Assembly: GCA_028752905.1 (NCBI GenBank)
Contig: JAQNBH010000013.1
Coordinates: forward strand, 42,151,407 to 42,215,406
Length of the DNA: 64,000 nt
Reading direction: 5' to 3'
Source of the DNA: Cladorhizidae sp. MBARI D1340-BT2
Taxonomy: Eukaryota; Porifera; Demospongiae; Poecilosclerida; Cladorhizidae
How positions within the stretch are numbered: position 1 is the first letter of the stretch; each line of letters opens with the position of its first letter. The notes below the pieces were generated by a model. The model saw only the letters and a list, made by a program, of their open reading frames with translations. It was not told the DNA's origin and did no database searches. The position numbers and the translations under genes were made by a program. Below are positions 11,217-23,114 of this stretch, piece after piece.

Positions 11217-12739
11217 TTAATGGAGTAGAGAAGATGTCAGGAGGAATAGTTGCATTGTAAGTGTTCTCAGCCTCCAAAGGTGAAGGTCAGCATAAAGCAT
11301 GCTGCCAACTGGTAGAAGTGCTATATAGACCCCAAGAACAATAGATCTCAAGGCTGAACGCCTCCATATAGAGCAGCCTTGGGCAATGGCAGGTCTGAGC
11401 CACGCCTCCATGTAGAGCAGCCTTGGGCAATGGCAGGTCTGAGCCATGCCTCCATGTAGAGCAGCCTTGGTCAATGGCAGGTCTGAGCCATGCCTCCATG
11501 TAGAGCAGCCTTGGGCAATGGCAGGTCTGAGCCACACCTCCATGTAGAGCAGCCTTGGGCAATGGCAGGTCTGAGCCATGCCTCCATGTAGAGCAGCCTT
11601 GGGCAATGGCAGGTCTGGGCCACACCTCCATGTAGAGCAGCCTTGGGCAATGGCAGGTCTGAGCCATGCCTCCATGTAGAGTAGCCTTGGGCAATGGCAG
11701 GTCTGAGCCACGCCTCCATGTAGAGCAGCCTTGGGCAATGGCAGGTCTGAGCCACACCTCCATGTAGAGCAGCCTTGGGCAATGGCAGGTCTGAGCCACG
11801 CCTCCATGTAGAGCAGCCTTGGGCAATGGCAGGTCTGAGCCACGCCTCCATGTAGAGCAGCCTTGGGCAATGGCAGGTCTGAGCCACACCTCCATGTAGA
11901 GCAGCCTTGGACAATGGCAGGTCTGAGCCACACCTCCATGTAGAGCAGCCTTGGGCAATGGCAGGTCTGAGCCACGCCTCCATGTAGAGCAGCCTTGGGC
12001 AATGGCAGGTCTGAGCCACGCCTCCATGTAGAGCAGCCTTGGGCAATGGCAGGTCTGAGCCACGCCTCCATGTAGAGCAGCCTTGGACAATGGCAGGTCT
12101 GAGCCACACCTCCATGTAGAGCCTTGGCTGGTGGACATCACTTCAGAACACAAGGGGCAAACTTCACTGTATGGCTCCCACTGGTGCACAGAGATGGCTA
12201 GAGGTGACTGTAAGCTGCAGACTCACTAGGAGAATGTAAAAGAGAGTGAGTGGAAGAAAAGGAGCAGCAAAGAACTGGAGCCAGTTTCTGCATCCTATTC
12301 TTTACAAGGTCTGCAGTTGATGTAGCTGCTGGAGTAGACAGCCAGGCATAGTCTTGCTTGCATCTGCCACAGAAACATCCCTCACCATTTAAATCAGCTG
12401 TGGCATGGCACACAGCAGCATTAAACATGGACGCATTTTGCACCGAGTAGCATTGGATTGGGTGATATATACTTGCAGTCAAGACATAAGATAATGGCAG
12501 CATGTGAACAAACATGTCCCAGAATGCTCCTCTTCATCATAGCACATGCAGAGGCAAGGCTGGGGCCAGAGCAAGGCTGCAGTATCTGTGCACTGACCTG
12601 CTTCACTAATGGCATCAGCACAAGAACATGAATTGTTAGAGCTGCATTCAGACCAAACTTGCCTTCCTCCCTCTACTTCTAGTGCAGCCTCTGCAGTAGC
12701 AAACAGAAGTAGCAATGAGGCTAGTGAATAGTAATGCAT
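11217..12739 (-). CDS. Candidate cysteine-rich secreted/membrane protein gene, sponge-type, split by a 44-bp array
   Basis: The minus-strand start at 12739 opens with a good signal peptide (MHYYSLASLLLLFATAEA). It is followed by a Cys-rich ectodomain containing NSCSCADAIS, PCLCMCYDEEEHSGTC and CCHYLM. The frame then changes near 12500 and continues with IYHPIQCYS, NAAVCHATADLNGEG and CFCGRCKQDYAW (12515-12198). A possible intron follows, with GTAAAG near 12313 and CACCAG near 12182, leading to EPYSEVCPLCSEV. A 44-bp array then occupies the place where the membrane domain would be expected. Hydrophobic residues (VLGVYIALLPVGSMLY) appear after it. The pattern signal peptide, Cys-rich domain, Y-H-P, then C-G-x-C-x-x-x-Y is one I associate with large demosponge protein families. 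The frameshift suggests a pseudogene or a sequence error. Confidence 0.45.
11362..12125. repeat. 44-bp tandem array, about 17 copies
   Basis: Units contain GCCTCCATGTAGAGCAGCC and GGGCAATGGCAGGTCTGAG, with starts such as 11404 and 11448. Variation is limited to a few positions (ACG/ATG/ACA before CCTCC, GGG/GGA/GGT in the middle). All three minus-strand frames stay open because 44 is not a multiple of three and the unit has no stop. The long open frames of 214-300 codons therefore carry no information. Confidence 0.95.
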
Positions 12740-12785
12740 TTACAATTCCTGAAAGAGCTTATGAATTTGGGATTTACTATATTGT

Positions 12786-13978
12786 CCTCCTATGAGGGTA
12801 TAGGAGACAAAACTCTCTCTTGTAGTAAGTATAGTAGACAAAACACTCTCTTGTAGTAAGTATGGGAGACAAAACACTCTCTTGTAGTGGGTATAGGAGA
12901 TAAAACACTCTCTTGTAGTGGGTATAGGAGACAAAACAATCTCTTGTAGTGGGTATAGGAGATAAAACACTCTCGTAGTGAGTATAGGAGACAAAACACT
13001 CTCTTGTAGTGGGTATACGAGACAAAACACTCTCTTGTAGTGGGTATAGGAGACAAAACACTCTCTTGTAGTTGGTATAGGAGACAAAACACTCTCTTGT
13101 AGTGAGTATAGGAGACAAAACACTCTCTTGTAGTGGGTATAGGAGACAAAACACTCTCTTGTAGTGAGTATAGGAGACAAAACACTCTCTTGTAGTGGGT
13201 ATAGGAGACAAAACACTCTCTTGTAGTGAGTATAGGAGACAAAACACTCTCTTGTAGTGGGTATAGGAGACAAAACACTCTCTTGTAGTGAGTATAGGAG
13301 ACAAAAACTCTCTTGTAGTGGATATAGGAGACAAAACACTCTCTTGTAGTGAGTATAGGAGACAAAACACTCTCTTGTAGTGGATATAGGAGACAAAACA
13401 CTCTCTTGTAGTGAGTGTAGGAGACAAAACACTCTCTTGTAGTGGGTATAGGAGACAAAACACTCTCTTGTAGTGGGTATAGGAGACAAAACACTCTTGT
13501 AGTGGGTATAGGAGACAAAACACTCTCTTGTAGTGGATATAGGAGACAAAACACTCTCTTGTAGTGGGTATAGGAGACAAAACACTCTCTTGTAGTGGGT
13601 ATAGGAGACAAAACACTCTCTTGTAGTGGGTATAGGAGACAAAAAACTCTCTTGTAGTGGGTATAGGAGACAAAACACTCTCTTGTAGTGGATATAGGAG
13701 ACAAAACACACCCTTGTAGTGAGTGTAGGAGACAAAACACTCTCTTGTAGTGGGTATAGGAGACAAAACACTCTCTTGTAGTGGGTATAGGAGACAAAAC
13801 ACTCTCTTGTAGTGGGTATAGGAGACAAAACACTCTCTTGTAGTGGGTATAGGAGACAAAACACTCTCTTGTAGTGGGTATAGGAGACAAAACACTCTTG
13901 TAGTGGGTATAGGAGACAAAACACTCTCTTGTAGTGGGTATAGGAGACAAAACACTCTCTTGTAGTGGGTATAGGAGA
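12786..13978. repeat. 31-bp tandem array, about 38 copies
   Basis: Units contain GTGGGTATAGGAGACAAAAC followed by ACTCTCTTGTA. Minor variants lose 1-2 bases (13314, 13494, 13894). Minus-strand frames of 386-480 codons pass through it as a consequence of the stop-free unit. It lies between the signal-peptide start of the Cys-rich gene and the gag end of the gypsy element. Confidence 0.95.
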
Positions 13979-14275
13979 TAAAAGACTCTCCGAACACCTC
14001 CAACTCAACTCAGAGCTAATGCTGGAAAAGATCAAAAATGATCCGACAACAAGAAGTGGTGCACACTCAACAACAACAACTAGAAAATGGAGCAGAACTA
14101 ACCAGCAACCTGATGAGGTGCACAGCAAACACAAGAGGGCCACACTTGACAACAGATGGAAAGGGACAGGGAGAAAGAGCAAAGCTAACCCGTGTAGTCG
14201 TAGCAGAAATCCCCCCTTCTCCTTCCCCAGGGGCTACATGCCACTAGTGCCAGAAGAAGGCCAGTCCAGTGCCCA

Positions 14276-14626
14276 TTGCTCCACATAAATGGTGGGCAAT
14301 ATGTAAGCAGAAAGCTATCTAGACACAGCCTGTCTGGATACTGTGTCAGCCAGCCTGGAGTAGACATGGTTACCATGCCTGAGCTAAGTGGAACCAAGGT
14401 TGCATTCAAGCTAGACACTGGAGCAGAGGTGACCATAACCTCATCCCAGACATATCAAGATATAGGCAAACTGAAGCTTAACATCGCAGGAAAGAACTTA
14501 CAAGCTGGACAGTTCCTGGATGTAGCTGGACAGTTCCTGGATGTAGCAGGACAGTCCCTGAAACTAGCAGGACAGTCCATGGATAAAGCAGGACAGCTCT
14601 GGGGCAATCTTACCTACAAAATATAG
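14276..14626 (+). pseudogene. Gypsy aspartic protease segment
   Basis: The frame contains VAFKLDTGAEVTI, the D-T-G active-site motif of retropepsins, preceded by an extended linker. The catalytic triad is intact. Downstream the frame degenerates into a nine-residue repeat (A-G-Q-F/S-L-D/K-V/L pattern), produced by a 27-bp tandem expansion at about 14500-14600. The normal C-terminal half of a retropepsin is not recognisable. In a normal pol frame RT would follow; here a 61-bp array is inserted before it. Confidence 0.75.
14500..14600. repeat. 27-bp imperfect repeat inside the gypsy protease frame
   Basis: Four to five units built around GCAGGACAGTCCCTG/GCTGGACAGTTCCTG occur in one reading frame. 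They encode repeats of AGQFLDVAG type. The first two units are nearly identical and the later ones diverge. Confidence 0.7.
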
Positions 14627-14814
14627 ACAGTCAATTAAACAACTACATATATGTAGTCTTTGCTGTGGAGGGACTGAAATCAAACTTCCATCAATCAACA
14701 ACCTCCACCAGATGTTGTAGATGTTGTAGATTGTGACAAGTGTGAGATAATGGAGAAATTCCCAACTGTGTTTGAAGGTGTAGGTATTCCTGGTCAAAGA
14801 GTCAAGCCAAACAC

Positions 14815-15497
14815 AGAGCCCCAAGCATGTTCACAGCCAGACATGTGGCACTACCCCTGCATGACAGGGTTAAACAGAGCCCCAAGCATGTTCACAGCCA
14901 GACATGTGGCACTAACTCCTACATGACAGGGTTAAACATGCAGAGCCTCAAGCATGTTCACAGCCAGACATATGGCACTACCCCTACATGACAGGGTTAA
15001 ACAGAGCCCCAAGCATGTTCACAGCCAGACATGTGGCACTAACCCTACATGACAGGGTTAAACAGAGGCCCAAGCATGTGCACAGCCAGACATGTGGCAC
15101 AACCCCTACATGACAGGGTTAAACAGAGCCCCAAGCATGTTCACAGCCAGACATGTGGCATTACCCCTACATGACAGGGTTAAACAGAGCCGCAAGCATG
15201 TTCACAGCCAGACATGTGGCACTAACCCTACATGACAGGGTTAAACAGAGGCCCAAGCATGTGCACAGCCAGACATGTGGCACAACCCCTACATGACAGG
15301 GTTAAACAGAGCCCCAAGCATGTTCACAGCCAGACATGTGGCACTACCCCTACATGACAGGGTTAAACAGAGCCCCAAGCATGTTCACAGCCAGACATGT
15401 GGCACTAACCCCTACATCACAGGGTTAAACAGAGCCCCAAGCATGTTCACAGCCAGACATGTGGCACTACCCTTGCATGACAGGGTTAAACAGGAAC
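14815..15497. repeat. 61-bp tandem array within gypsy RT coding sequence (locus 1)
   Basis: About 11 units contain CAGAGCCCCAAGCATGTTC and GACATGTGGCACTACCCC, each ending near GACAGGGTTAAA. The last unit runs without a break into RT sequence (HDRVKQELHRMETLGVISK), and the first is preceded by EKFPTVFEGVGIPGQRV. Both flanks and the unit itself read as the segment just before the RT fingers in gypsy pol, so the array looks like local amplification of coding DNA. The same unit forms a second array at 24897-25470. Confidence 0.92.
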
Positions 15498-16060
15498 TAC
15501 ACAGAATGGAAACACTAGGAGTGATATCCAAAGTGGAAAAACCAACTCCTTGCTGTGTGGGGGATGGTTGCGGTCCCAAAGAGATCTGGCCAAATTAGAA
15601 TTTGCGTCGACTTGAAGCCCTGAACACCAGTGTTCTCAGGGAGATGTGTCCTCTACCGAAGGTGGAAGAGACAATAACACAATAATCAGGAGCAAAGTTA
15701 TTTAGCAAACTCGACGCCGACTTGGGATTCTTGCAGATAGCCTTGGCAGAGGAGTGGCAACTACTCACAACATTCATAACAGCATTTGGAAGGGACGCCT
15801 TCAACAAACTCCCCTTTGATATATGTAGTGCACCCAAGTACTTCCAAAAGCAGGTGAGTGAAATACTGTCCGGACTAGAGGGAGTTATCTGCTTTATGGA
15901 TGGTGTGCTCGTGTTTGGGGAAGACTAAACAGAACATGATACTAGATTGCCAGCAGCACTCCAAAGGATAGCAGATGCTGGGGGAACATCCAACAAAGAA
16001 AAGTGCAAATTTCTTCAACCAAAAATGACATTCCTCGGACATCTCATTGGTCAACAATGA
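15480..16060 (+). pseudogene. Gypsy reverse transcriptase segment
   Basis: Successive conserved blocks are QELHRMETLGVISKVEKPTP, then ICVDLKP, FSKLDADLGFLQIAL (first catalytic Asp present), TTFITAFGRDAFNKLPFDI, SAPKYFQKQVSEIL, CFMDGVLVFGED, and KCKFLQPKMTFLGHLIG. The expected F/Y-x-D-D box is FMDG, so one catalytic aspartate is lost. A single-base loss after ICVDLKP and in-frame stops near 15681 and 15928 also break it. At its 3' end the frame enters a 44-bp array. Confidence 0.85.
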
Positions 16061-16760
16061 ATACAACCACACCCCTCAAAGACGGCAGCCACTGCCAGTG
16101 AGGAATACAACCACACCCCTCAAAGATGACAGCCACTGCCAGTGAGGAATACAACCACACCCCTCAAAGATGCCAGCCACTGCCAGTGAGGAATACAACC
16201 ACACCCCTCAAAGATGACAGCCATTGCCAGTGTGGAATACAACCACACCCCTCAAAGACAACAGCCACTGCCAGAGAGGAATACAACCACACCCCTCAAA
16301 GACGACAGCCACTGCCAGTGAAGAATACAACCACACCCCTCAAAGATGACAGCCTCTGTCAGTGGGGAATACAACCACACCCCTCAAAGATGACAGCCAT
16401 TGCCAGTGGGGAATACAACCACACCCCTCAAAGATGACAGCCACTGCCAGTGAGGAATACAACCACACCCCTCAAAGATGGCAGCCACTGCCAGTGAGGA
16501 ATACAACCACACCCCTAAAAGATGACAGCCATTGCCAGTGGGGAATACAACCACACCCCTCAAAGATGACAGCCACTGCCAGTGGGGAATACAACCACAC
16601 CCCTCAAAGACGACAGCCACTGCCAGTGAGGAATACAACCACATCCCTCAAAGATGACAGCCACTGCCAGTGAGGAATATAACCACACACCTCAAAGATG
16701 ACAGCCACTGCCAGTGAGGAATACAACCACACCCCTCAAAGATGTCAGCCACACTGCCAA
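16058..16760. repeat. 44-bp tandem array within gypsy RT/RNase H junction
   Basis: About 16 units contain GAATACAACCACACCCCTCA and GACAGCCACTGCCAGTG (for example AATACAACC at 16060 and 16104). In one frame the unit encodes IQPHPSKTAATAS, the segment that normally follows the FLGHLI block in gypsy pol. On the far side the sequence resumes with KMKAPESLPELLRHFMGMVN. The array therefore sits exactly between two adjacent conserved blocks and is made of the intervening coding sequence. Confidence 0.92.
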
Positions 16761-17460
16761 GATGAAGGCACCAGAGAGCTTGCCCGAGCTGCTCCGGCAC
16801 TTCATGGGGATGGTAAACCAGCTGGGAAGATTCTCTCCCTCCCCCATCTAGTGGATCTGACATGACCCCCAAGGCAGCTCCTTGGAAAGAATGTTGCATG
16901 GCTATGGGGAGATCCACAACAACAGGCCTTCTCTCTCAAGTCAGAGACCAAAAATGCTCTCCCTTTACATCCCCAAAGCAGAAACAAATAGTTCCACTGA
17001 CACTTCATCTTCAGACTTGGAGCATTAATTACTCCAAGCCAGTGCAGACGATTGGAAACCAGTGGTGTATATGCCTCCAGATTGCTATGGAGACCGAGTG
17101 CAGACACACACAAATAGAGAAAGAGGTGTTGGCAAGCATCTAGTCCCACGAGCACTTCTCTAACTACATTCTGGGAATGCGATGTCGGCTTTAAACTGAC
17201 CATAAACCTTGTTAGGCATAGTATACTAGTATTGGATGTTAGTATACTAGTAAGGTTTGAAACTGACCATAAACCTTGTTAGGCATAGTATACTAGTAAT
17301 GGATGTTAGGCATAGTATATATACTATTAAACCTCTGCTAGGAACAAAATACCTGGATAGGGTACCACCAAGAGTACTAAGGTTCTGTTTGCACCTTACA
17401 AGGTTTGTTTAGCCTGTACCAGGCAAACTACTCTACACAGCAGACATCTTGTCAAGAGCC
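16758..17460 (+). pseudogene. Gypsy RNase H region
   Basis: Blocks visible are KMKAPESLPELLRHFMGMVN then QLGRFSPS (connection), RHTQIEKEVLASI in another frame, SNYILGMRCRL then TDHKPC, and finally KPLLGTKYLDRVPPRVLRF followed by KLLYTADILSRAPTDSD. Stops at about 16850, 17141 and 17195 and frame changes make it non-functional. A 67-bp segment starting AAACTGACCATAAACC is duplicated in tandem at 17193 and 17260, directly over the TDHKP block. Confidence 0.75.
17193..17320. repeat. 67-bp tandem duplication over the gypsy RNase H TDHKP block
   Basis: AAACTGACCATAAACCTTG starts at 17193 and again at 17260, and both copies include GGCATAGTATACTAGTA. Sequence before the first copy and after the second reads as neighbouring parts of RNase H. 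TATACTAGTA adds short near-palindromes. Confidence 0.8.
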
Positions 17461-17509
17461 CCAACAGATTCTGACATGAGTGAACAAGCAGCAGAACCTA
17501 CTTGTTCAG

Positions 17510-17712
17510 TTGTCATGAACTACTGCTGCAATGGCTGGCCACACAAAAGGAAAGTCAAGCAGGCAGTCAAACCCTGCTTACAAGACTGCGGAGAACTTGC
17601 TATTAGGCAAGGTCTCCAACTCCATAGATGCAGGCTAGTGGCTCAAAGAAATCTGCACAAGCAAACACTCCAGCAGCTGCAGGTCAGTCACCATGGCATG
17701 CAGCATCAATGA
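17510..17712 (+). pseudogene. Gypsy pre-integrase segment
   Basis: The frame reads YCCNGWPHKRKVKQAVKP, then LAIRQGLQLHRCRLV and QQLQVSHHGMQH. This corresponds to the spacer between RNase H and integrase and the start of the His-rich finger of gypsy integrase (the H-x3-H part is represented by SHHGMQH). After 17712 the homology stops abruptly. The rest of an integrase finger and core is found out of place at 26690-27165. Confidence 0.55.
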
Positions 17713-18440
17713 GCACTTATCAGGGTTTTGGGGGTTATTGTTGGGTCCTATTTCAGCTTGTCTGCTATATATCTGGCAAGGGAACACGTCAGCTATTAAC
17801 CGTGCAGCCAATTCTCTCTTGCACAGCACAGCCAGGCCAGTCTTGCTTCCAATCTGCTGCCGGGCGCTAGCTCGATCGCTTCTTCACTATGACGACCATT
17901 CTCGATTTACGTTAGCCCACATTATTTATGACACTTGACCCCTTCACACAAACAAATATATTCTTATGTGTGAAGGAATGGTGAATAAATAAAAAGGTAC
18001 ATTAATGATAGAAGCATACATATATATATAATATGATAGAGGTATATAGATAGATAGATAGATAGATAGATACACCATGTGTGGTGTCAATACCAATTCT
18101 CCATCACACACCCCTCCCTGCTAAGAGGTCACTTCACTTGCTAATTACAAAACCAAAATAACACCCTCCCTCATTTCAAATATCACAACAAAGTAAGGCC
18201 ACACCCATCATCAAAACCACACCCAGCCACGCACTTGCTTGGACATGTAAAACATCTGTCAGGAGATTAGCACCAATGGGGACCTTGGAAGCCACACCCT
18301 CCAAGGCACGAACATAGAAGTGGATGTCCTGCCTGACGTAGATCTTCATCAGCGTATTAGCATGCAGTAATCATGACAGAGAAGTGGAGAATGTGAGTCC
18401 CAATTTTCCACATTTTCAGGAGGAAGAATGTGTAAGCCCT
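17713..18440. other. Stretch without recognised genes
   Basis: The stretch contains a short GATA run (18046-18072) and AT-rich sequence. A minus-strand open stretch at about 18360-18190 includes KIYVRQDIHFYVRALEGVAS and looks protein-like, but I cannot assign it and see no clear splice borders. No LTR structure is evident next to the gypsy element. Confidence 0.5.
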
Positions 18441-18444
18441 TCCA

Positions 18445-19572
18445 CCATGTCTGCATGGGTACAATATCCCCAGTCAGGAACACCTCCACATGTCTGCATG
18501 GGTACAATATCCCCAGTCAGGAACACCCCCACATGTCTGCATGGGTACAATATCCCCAGTCAGGAACACCCCCACATGTCTGCATGGGTACAATGTCCCC
18601 AGTCAGGAACACCTCCACATGTCTGCATGGGTACAATATCCCCAGTCAGGAATACCCCCACATGTCTGCATGGGTACAATGTCCCCAGTCAGGAACACCT
18701 CCACATGTCTGCATGGGTACAATATCCCCAGTCAGGAACACCCCCACATGTCTGCATGGGTACAATATCCCCAGTCAGGAACACCCCCACATGTCTGCAT
18801 GGGTACAATATCCCCAGTCAGGAACACCCCCACATGTCTGCATGGGTACAATATGCCCAGTCAGGAACACCCCCACATGTCTGCATGGGTACAATATCCC
18901 CAGTCAGGAACACCCCCACATGTCTGCATGGGTACAGGAACACCCCCACATGTCTGCATGGGTACAATATCACCAGTCAGGAACACCCCCACATGTCTGC
19001 ATGGGTACAATATCCCCAGTCAGGAACACCCCCACATGTCTGCATGGGTACAATATCCCCAGTCAGGAACACCCCCACATGTCTGCATGGGTACAATATC
19101 CCCAGTCAGGAACACCCCCACATGTCTGCGTGGGTACAATGTCCCCAGTCAGGAACACCCCCACATGTCTGCGTGGGTACAATGTCCCCAGTCTGGAACA
19201 CCCCCACATGTATGCGTGGGTACAGTCAGGAACACCCACACATGTCTGCATGGGTACAATATCCCTAGTCAGGAACACCCCCACATGTCTGCATGGGTAC
19301 AACCCCAGTCAGGAACACCCCCACATGTCTGCATGGGTACAATATCCCCAGTCAGGAACACCCCCACATGTCTGCATGGGTACAATATCGCAGTCAGGAA
19401 CACCCACACATGTCTGCATGGGTACAATATCCCCAGTCAGGAACACGCCCACATGTCTGCATGGGTACAATATCCCCAGTCAGGAACACCCCCACATGTC
19501 TACATGGGTACAATATCCCCAGTCAGAAACACGCCCACATGTCTGCATGGGTACAATATCCCCAGTCAGACA
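18445..19572. repeat. 43-bp tandem array, about 26 copies
   Basis: Units contain CCACATGTCTGCATGGGTAC and AATATCCCCAGTCAGGAACA. Several units are truncated (near 18940, 19225, 19300 and 19390), always by loss of the part around AATATCCCCAGT. All plus-strand frames are open for up to 393 codons because the unit is stop-free. Confidence 0.95.
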
Positions 19573-19878
19573 CAACAATAAACAGTGCCCATTGCCTATT
19601 CCAAAGTAGCTCATTAGATGGAAATATACGGGAAGTTCTGAGTACTGGTCTGAAATATTTGGAGTTTTGATATTTTTTTAAACGAGTGCCTGTGGATGTG
19701 GTGAAAACAAGTGGTAATTAACAACAGGGGCCGGAAGCCAGGGGACGTAGCAATAGGCAGTTTGAATTGAGGAGAGATGCCTATGGCACCCGTGGAAGAG
19801 CTCCTGAGGGCCTCTCATGACACCAGCAAAAAATAAAGGAAGGAAGAAAGAGGAGAAGAAGTGTAGAATCAATAATAA

Positions 19879-20889
<1,011 letters not shown>

Positions 20890-21252
20890 CCGCGAGTCGT
20901 TCTGGGTGTGCTGTCTGCCTGAGGAACATTTCTGCGTCTGTTGCTGGCCTTATTAGACCTCATGGCCCTGCCAACAGTCGCTGCTCCAGGTCTAGAAAGC
21001 CACCTGCTGTCCCTCCTCAACAACCATGTGCTCAATCAACTCCAGCTTCTTCTGCCATTGCCACACTGTCGGACGCGGACTCTTCAGACAACGGAAAACC
21101 ACCAGTTAAACTAGCGGTGAATATGTCCAGCCTTCCAGAGAGTATTTCAGGAGGTCAACCCCCCATCACTGAAGATGAAGTGCTACCATCACCATCAGTT
21201 TCGCCAATGCCTACGCAAAGGTTAAAGAATGGCCTCCTGAAAAGGTTGCCCT

Positions 21253-21793
21253 GTGGGCTCAAGAGAATTAGCAGCCAAGAAACTTGCATCTATTGTGGAT
21301 AGTGTGGTTCTACTTAATGACCAACACACATGGAGCCGGCTACTCCATTTTGCCTCAAGGTGTTTGAAGCTGCCCAAAGGTGGAAATAGGCATGGAAGTT
21401 TGACCTCTGCAATAAACAAGCAAATCAGAGATGAGCTCAATGATACCACCATTGATTCAGGTTCCCACTTTTGGACAGAGAGTTAACAAAAGGAAGCCAG
21501 ACGATCCATTGGAGCACTTAGCCAATAGAGTAGCCAGCAAGCTTGAAGAAGGCAATTTCAAAGGTGCTGTTAGGCTTGCCTGCGGTGATGATACTCGAGC
21601 TGACCACTCTGCTGCTACCCAAGAGGCTCTCAAACTAAAACACCCTGAAAAACATCCTGACACCTGCATTGGCCCCATCCCAGATCCCAACCTTTACCAT
21701 CTCTGCAGGGAAGTAAAGAAAGCTTTACCATCTCTGCAGGGAAGTAAAGAAAGCAATCTACTCCTTCCCCAATGGCTCAGCAGGAGGCCCTGA
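21253..21793 (+). pseudogene. Retrotransposon linker upstream of RT
   Basis: Two overlapping frames (21253-21486 and 21431-21793) together contain AAKKLASIVDSVVLL, then LANRVASKLEEGNFKGAVRL and PIPDPNLYHLCREVKKA. This is the helical region preceding the RT fingers. A 31-bp tandem duplication (CTTTACCATCTCTGCAGGG at 21692 and 21723) shifts the frame by one base. After it, the correct continuation (GGPDGLRPQHLKDM) is read in another frame. Confidence 0.8.
21692..21753. repeat. 31-bp tandem duplication that shifts the retrotransposon frame
   Basis: CTTTACCATCTCTGCAGGG begins at 21692 and 21723, and both copies end GTAAAGAAAG. The two copies are identical, so the event is recent relative to the other damage. 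Since 31 leaves a remainder of one on division by three, it breaks the reading frame. Confidence 0.95.
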
Positions 21794-22035
21794 TGGTCTC
21801 CGCCCACAACATTTAAAGGACATGACGGGACCCTCTGCAAAGGAGGGCGGCCAGATCCTACTCAAAGCCCTGTGTTCCCTCATCTCACTCATCCTGGCGG
21901 GGAGGACTCCACCTGAAATTTGCCCACACTTTTTTGGTGCTTCTCTGATTGCCCTGAGAAAGAAGGATGGAGGGATTAGACCGATTGCTGTTGGATGTGT
22001 TTTGACTTACTGCTAAGTGTGCTAGTTTCTTTGCC

Positions 22036-22662
22036 TTGCAACAAGTACCAGAGTTGTTGGCACCTCGTCAGCTTGGATATGGTGTAGTCAGAGGTGTTGA
22101 AGCTGCTGTACATGCCACCCGTACTTACCTCAGCAATTGGCAACCGAACCAAGCCATCATCAAGGTGGATTTCAAGAATGCATTCAACAGCATTCGCCGT
22201 GACAAAATGTTACTTGCTGTAGAAGAATTCATTCCAGAATTACTCCCCTTTGTCCACTCTGTTTATTGTTGTGATTCTTTCCTGCTCTGGGGTGATGAGA
22301 TGGTGTTATCCTCTGAGGGTGTACAACAGGGCGACCCTCTTGGTCCACTTTTGTTCTGCCTCACAATCCATAAGCTATGTAATAAGCTATCTTCTGATTT
22401 TGTCACCTTCTATTTGGATGATGGCACAGTCGGAGGAAGTCGTGAGGATGTAATGAAGGACCTGTTAATGATAGAGGAGGAAGCAGGCACCCTTGGCCTT
22501 GAACTCAACCGTAATAAGACAGAGCTTATTTGCCCCGATCCAACAACCAGAGGAATTGTTCTATCCGCCTTCCCAGGTCTACAAGTGGTGAACACGGACG
22601 ATGCCACCCTTTTAGGGTCTCCGCTCGGGGATCCGCAGGTGTGTGAACAAGTATATTGGTGA
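22036..22662 (+). pseudogene. Reverse transcriptase palm of the endonuclease-type retrotransposon
   Basis: Residues 44-52 (VDFKNAFNS) hold the first catalytic Asp. Residues 95-107 (GVQQGDPLGPLLF) are motif B. Residues 126-130 (YLDDG, bases 22411-22425) are the catalytic box and are intact. LGLELNRNKTEL follows as motif D and LLGSPLG as motif E. YLDD in place of the FADD usual in many LINEs is notable. Frame changes on both sides separate it from the fingers and the thumb. Confidence 0.85.
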
Positions 22663-23074
22663 GAAAGTGAATGTTTTGAAGTTGATGGGAGATAGAATTA
22701 AACGCCTACACTCTCATGATGCACTGGTATTATTGCGCCACTCATTTGCTATTCCCAAGATGATGCACATCCTCAGGACCGCTCCTTGCTTTGCATCTTC
22801 ATGTCTGGAGGAGTATGATGCTCTTCTTCGTTCAATCCTCAGCAACATCTCCAACACAAACCTGAGTGATAAGTCATGGCTGCAAGCAACCTTACCAGTG
22901 AAAAAGGGTGGCCTTGGAATTAGGAGTGCAGTTCATATTGCACCATCATCTTATCTAGCTTCTGTTCAAGGATCAACTGACCTAGTCCAGCACTTGCTTC
23001 CAGAACCACTTCAAGGTTGCTCTACTCCTCTAGTAACATCAGCTCTGTCAGTGTGGCAGGAGGGAGGGTCATGA
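22643..23074 (+). pseudogene. Retrotransposon thumb/linker segment
   Basis: The frame reads IKRLHSHDALVLLRHSFAI, then PKMMHILRTAPCF and WLQATLPVKKGGLGIRSA, the conserved region following RT in this family. The same blocks are recognisable in the older minus-strand copy at 8699-8905. Confidence 0.75.
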
Positions 23075-23114
23075 GCAATCCCCTCCTCTCCCTCCTGCCT
23101 CACATCATCAGAAA

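Larger units (their letters stand above)
13983..17712 (+). mobile_element. Ty3/gypsy LTR retrotransposon, gag end through start of integrase, degenerate
   Basis: Recognisable in order are a gag C-terminus (HLQLNSELMLEKIK then MIRQQEVVHTQQQQ, about 13990-14100), an aspartic protease, an RT, an RNase H tail, and the pre-integrase zinc-finger region at about 17510-17712. The coding sequence is broken by stops, small frameshifts and internal tandem arrays of 27, 61, 44 and 67 bp. No LTRs were identified. Integrase pieces of the same kind of element lie displaced at 25470-27165. It is a dead copy, and only descriptive boundaries are given. Confidence 0.85.

Noticed and set aside
12740..14182. Minus-strand frames of 386-480 codons
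   Set aside because: They consist of the stop-free 31-bp unit read in rotating frames, with no non-repeat conserved sequence or start context.
16802..17203. Minus-strand 133-codon frame
   Set aside because: Lies antisense to recognisable gypsy RNase H blocks and has no recognisable domain.
18190..18360. Possible minus-strand exon with DIHFYVRALEGVAS
   Set aside because: Looks protein-like, but there is no recognised family, no duplicate and no clear splice borders, so it is mentioned only in the gap entry.
18384..19609. Plus-strand frames of 294-393 codons
   Set aside because: All three frames are open at once through the 43-bp array, so openness has no meaning.
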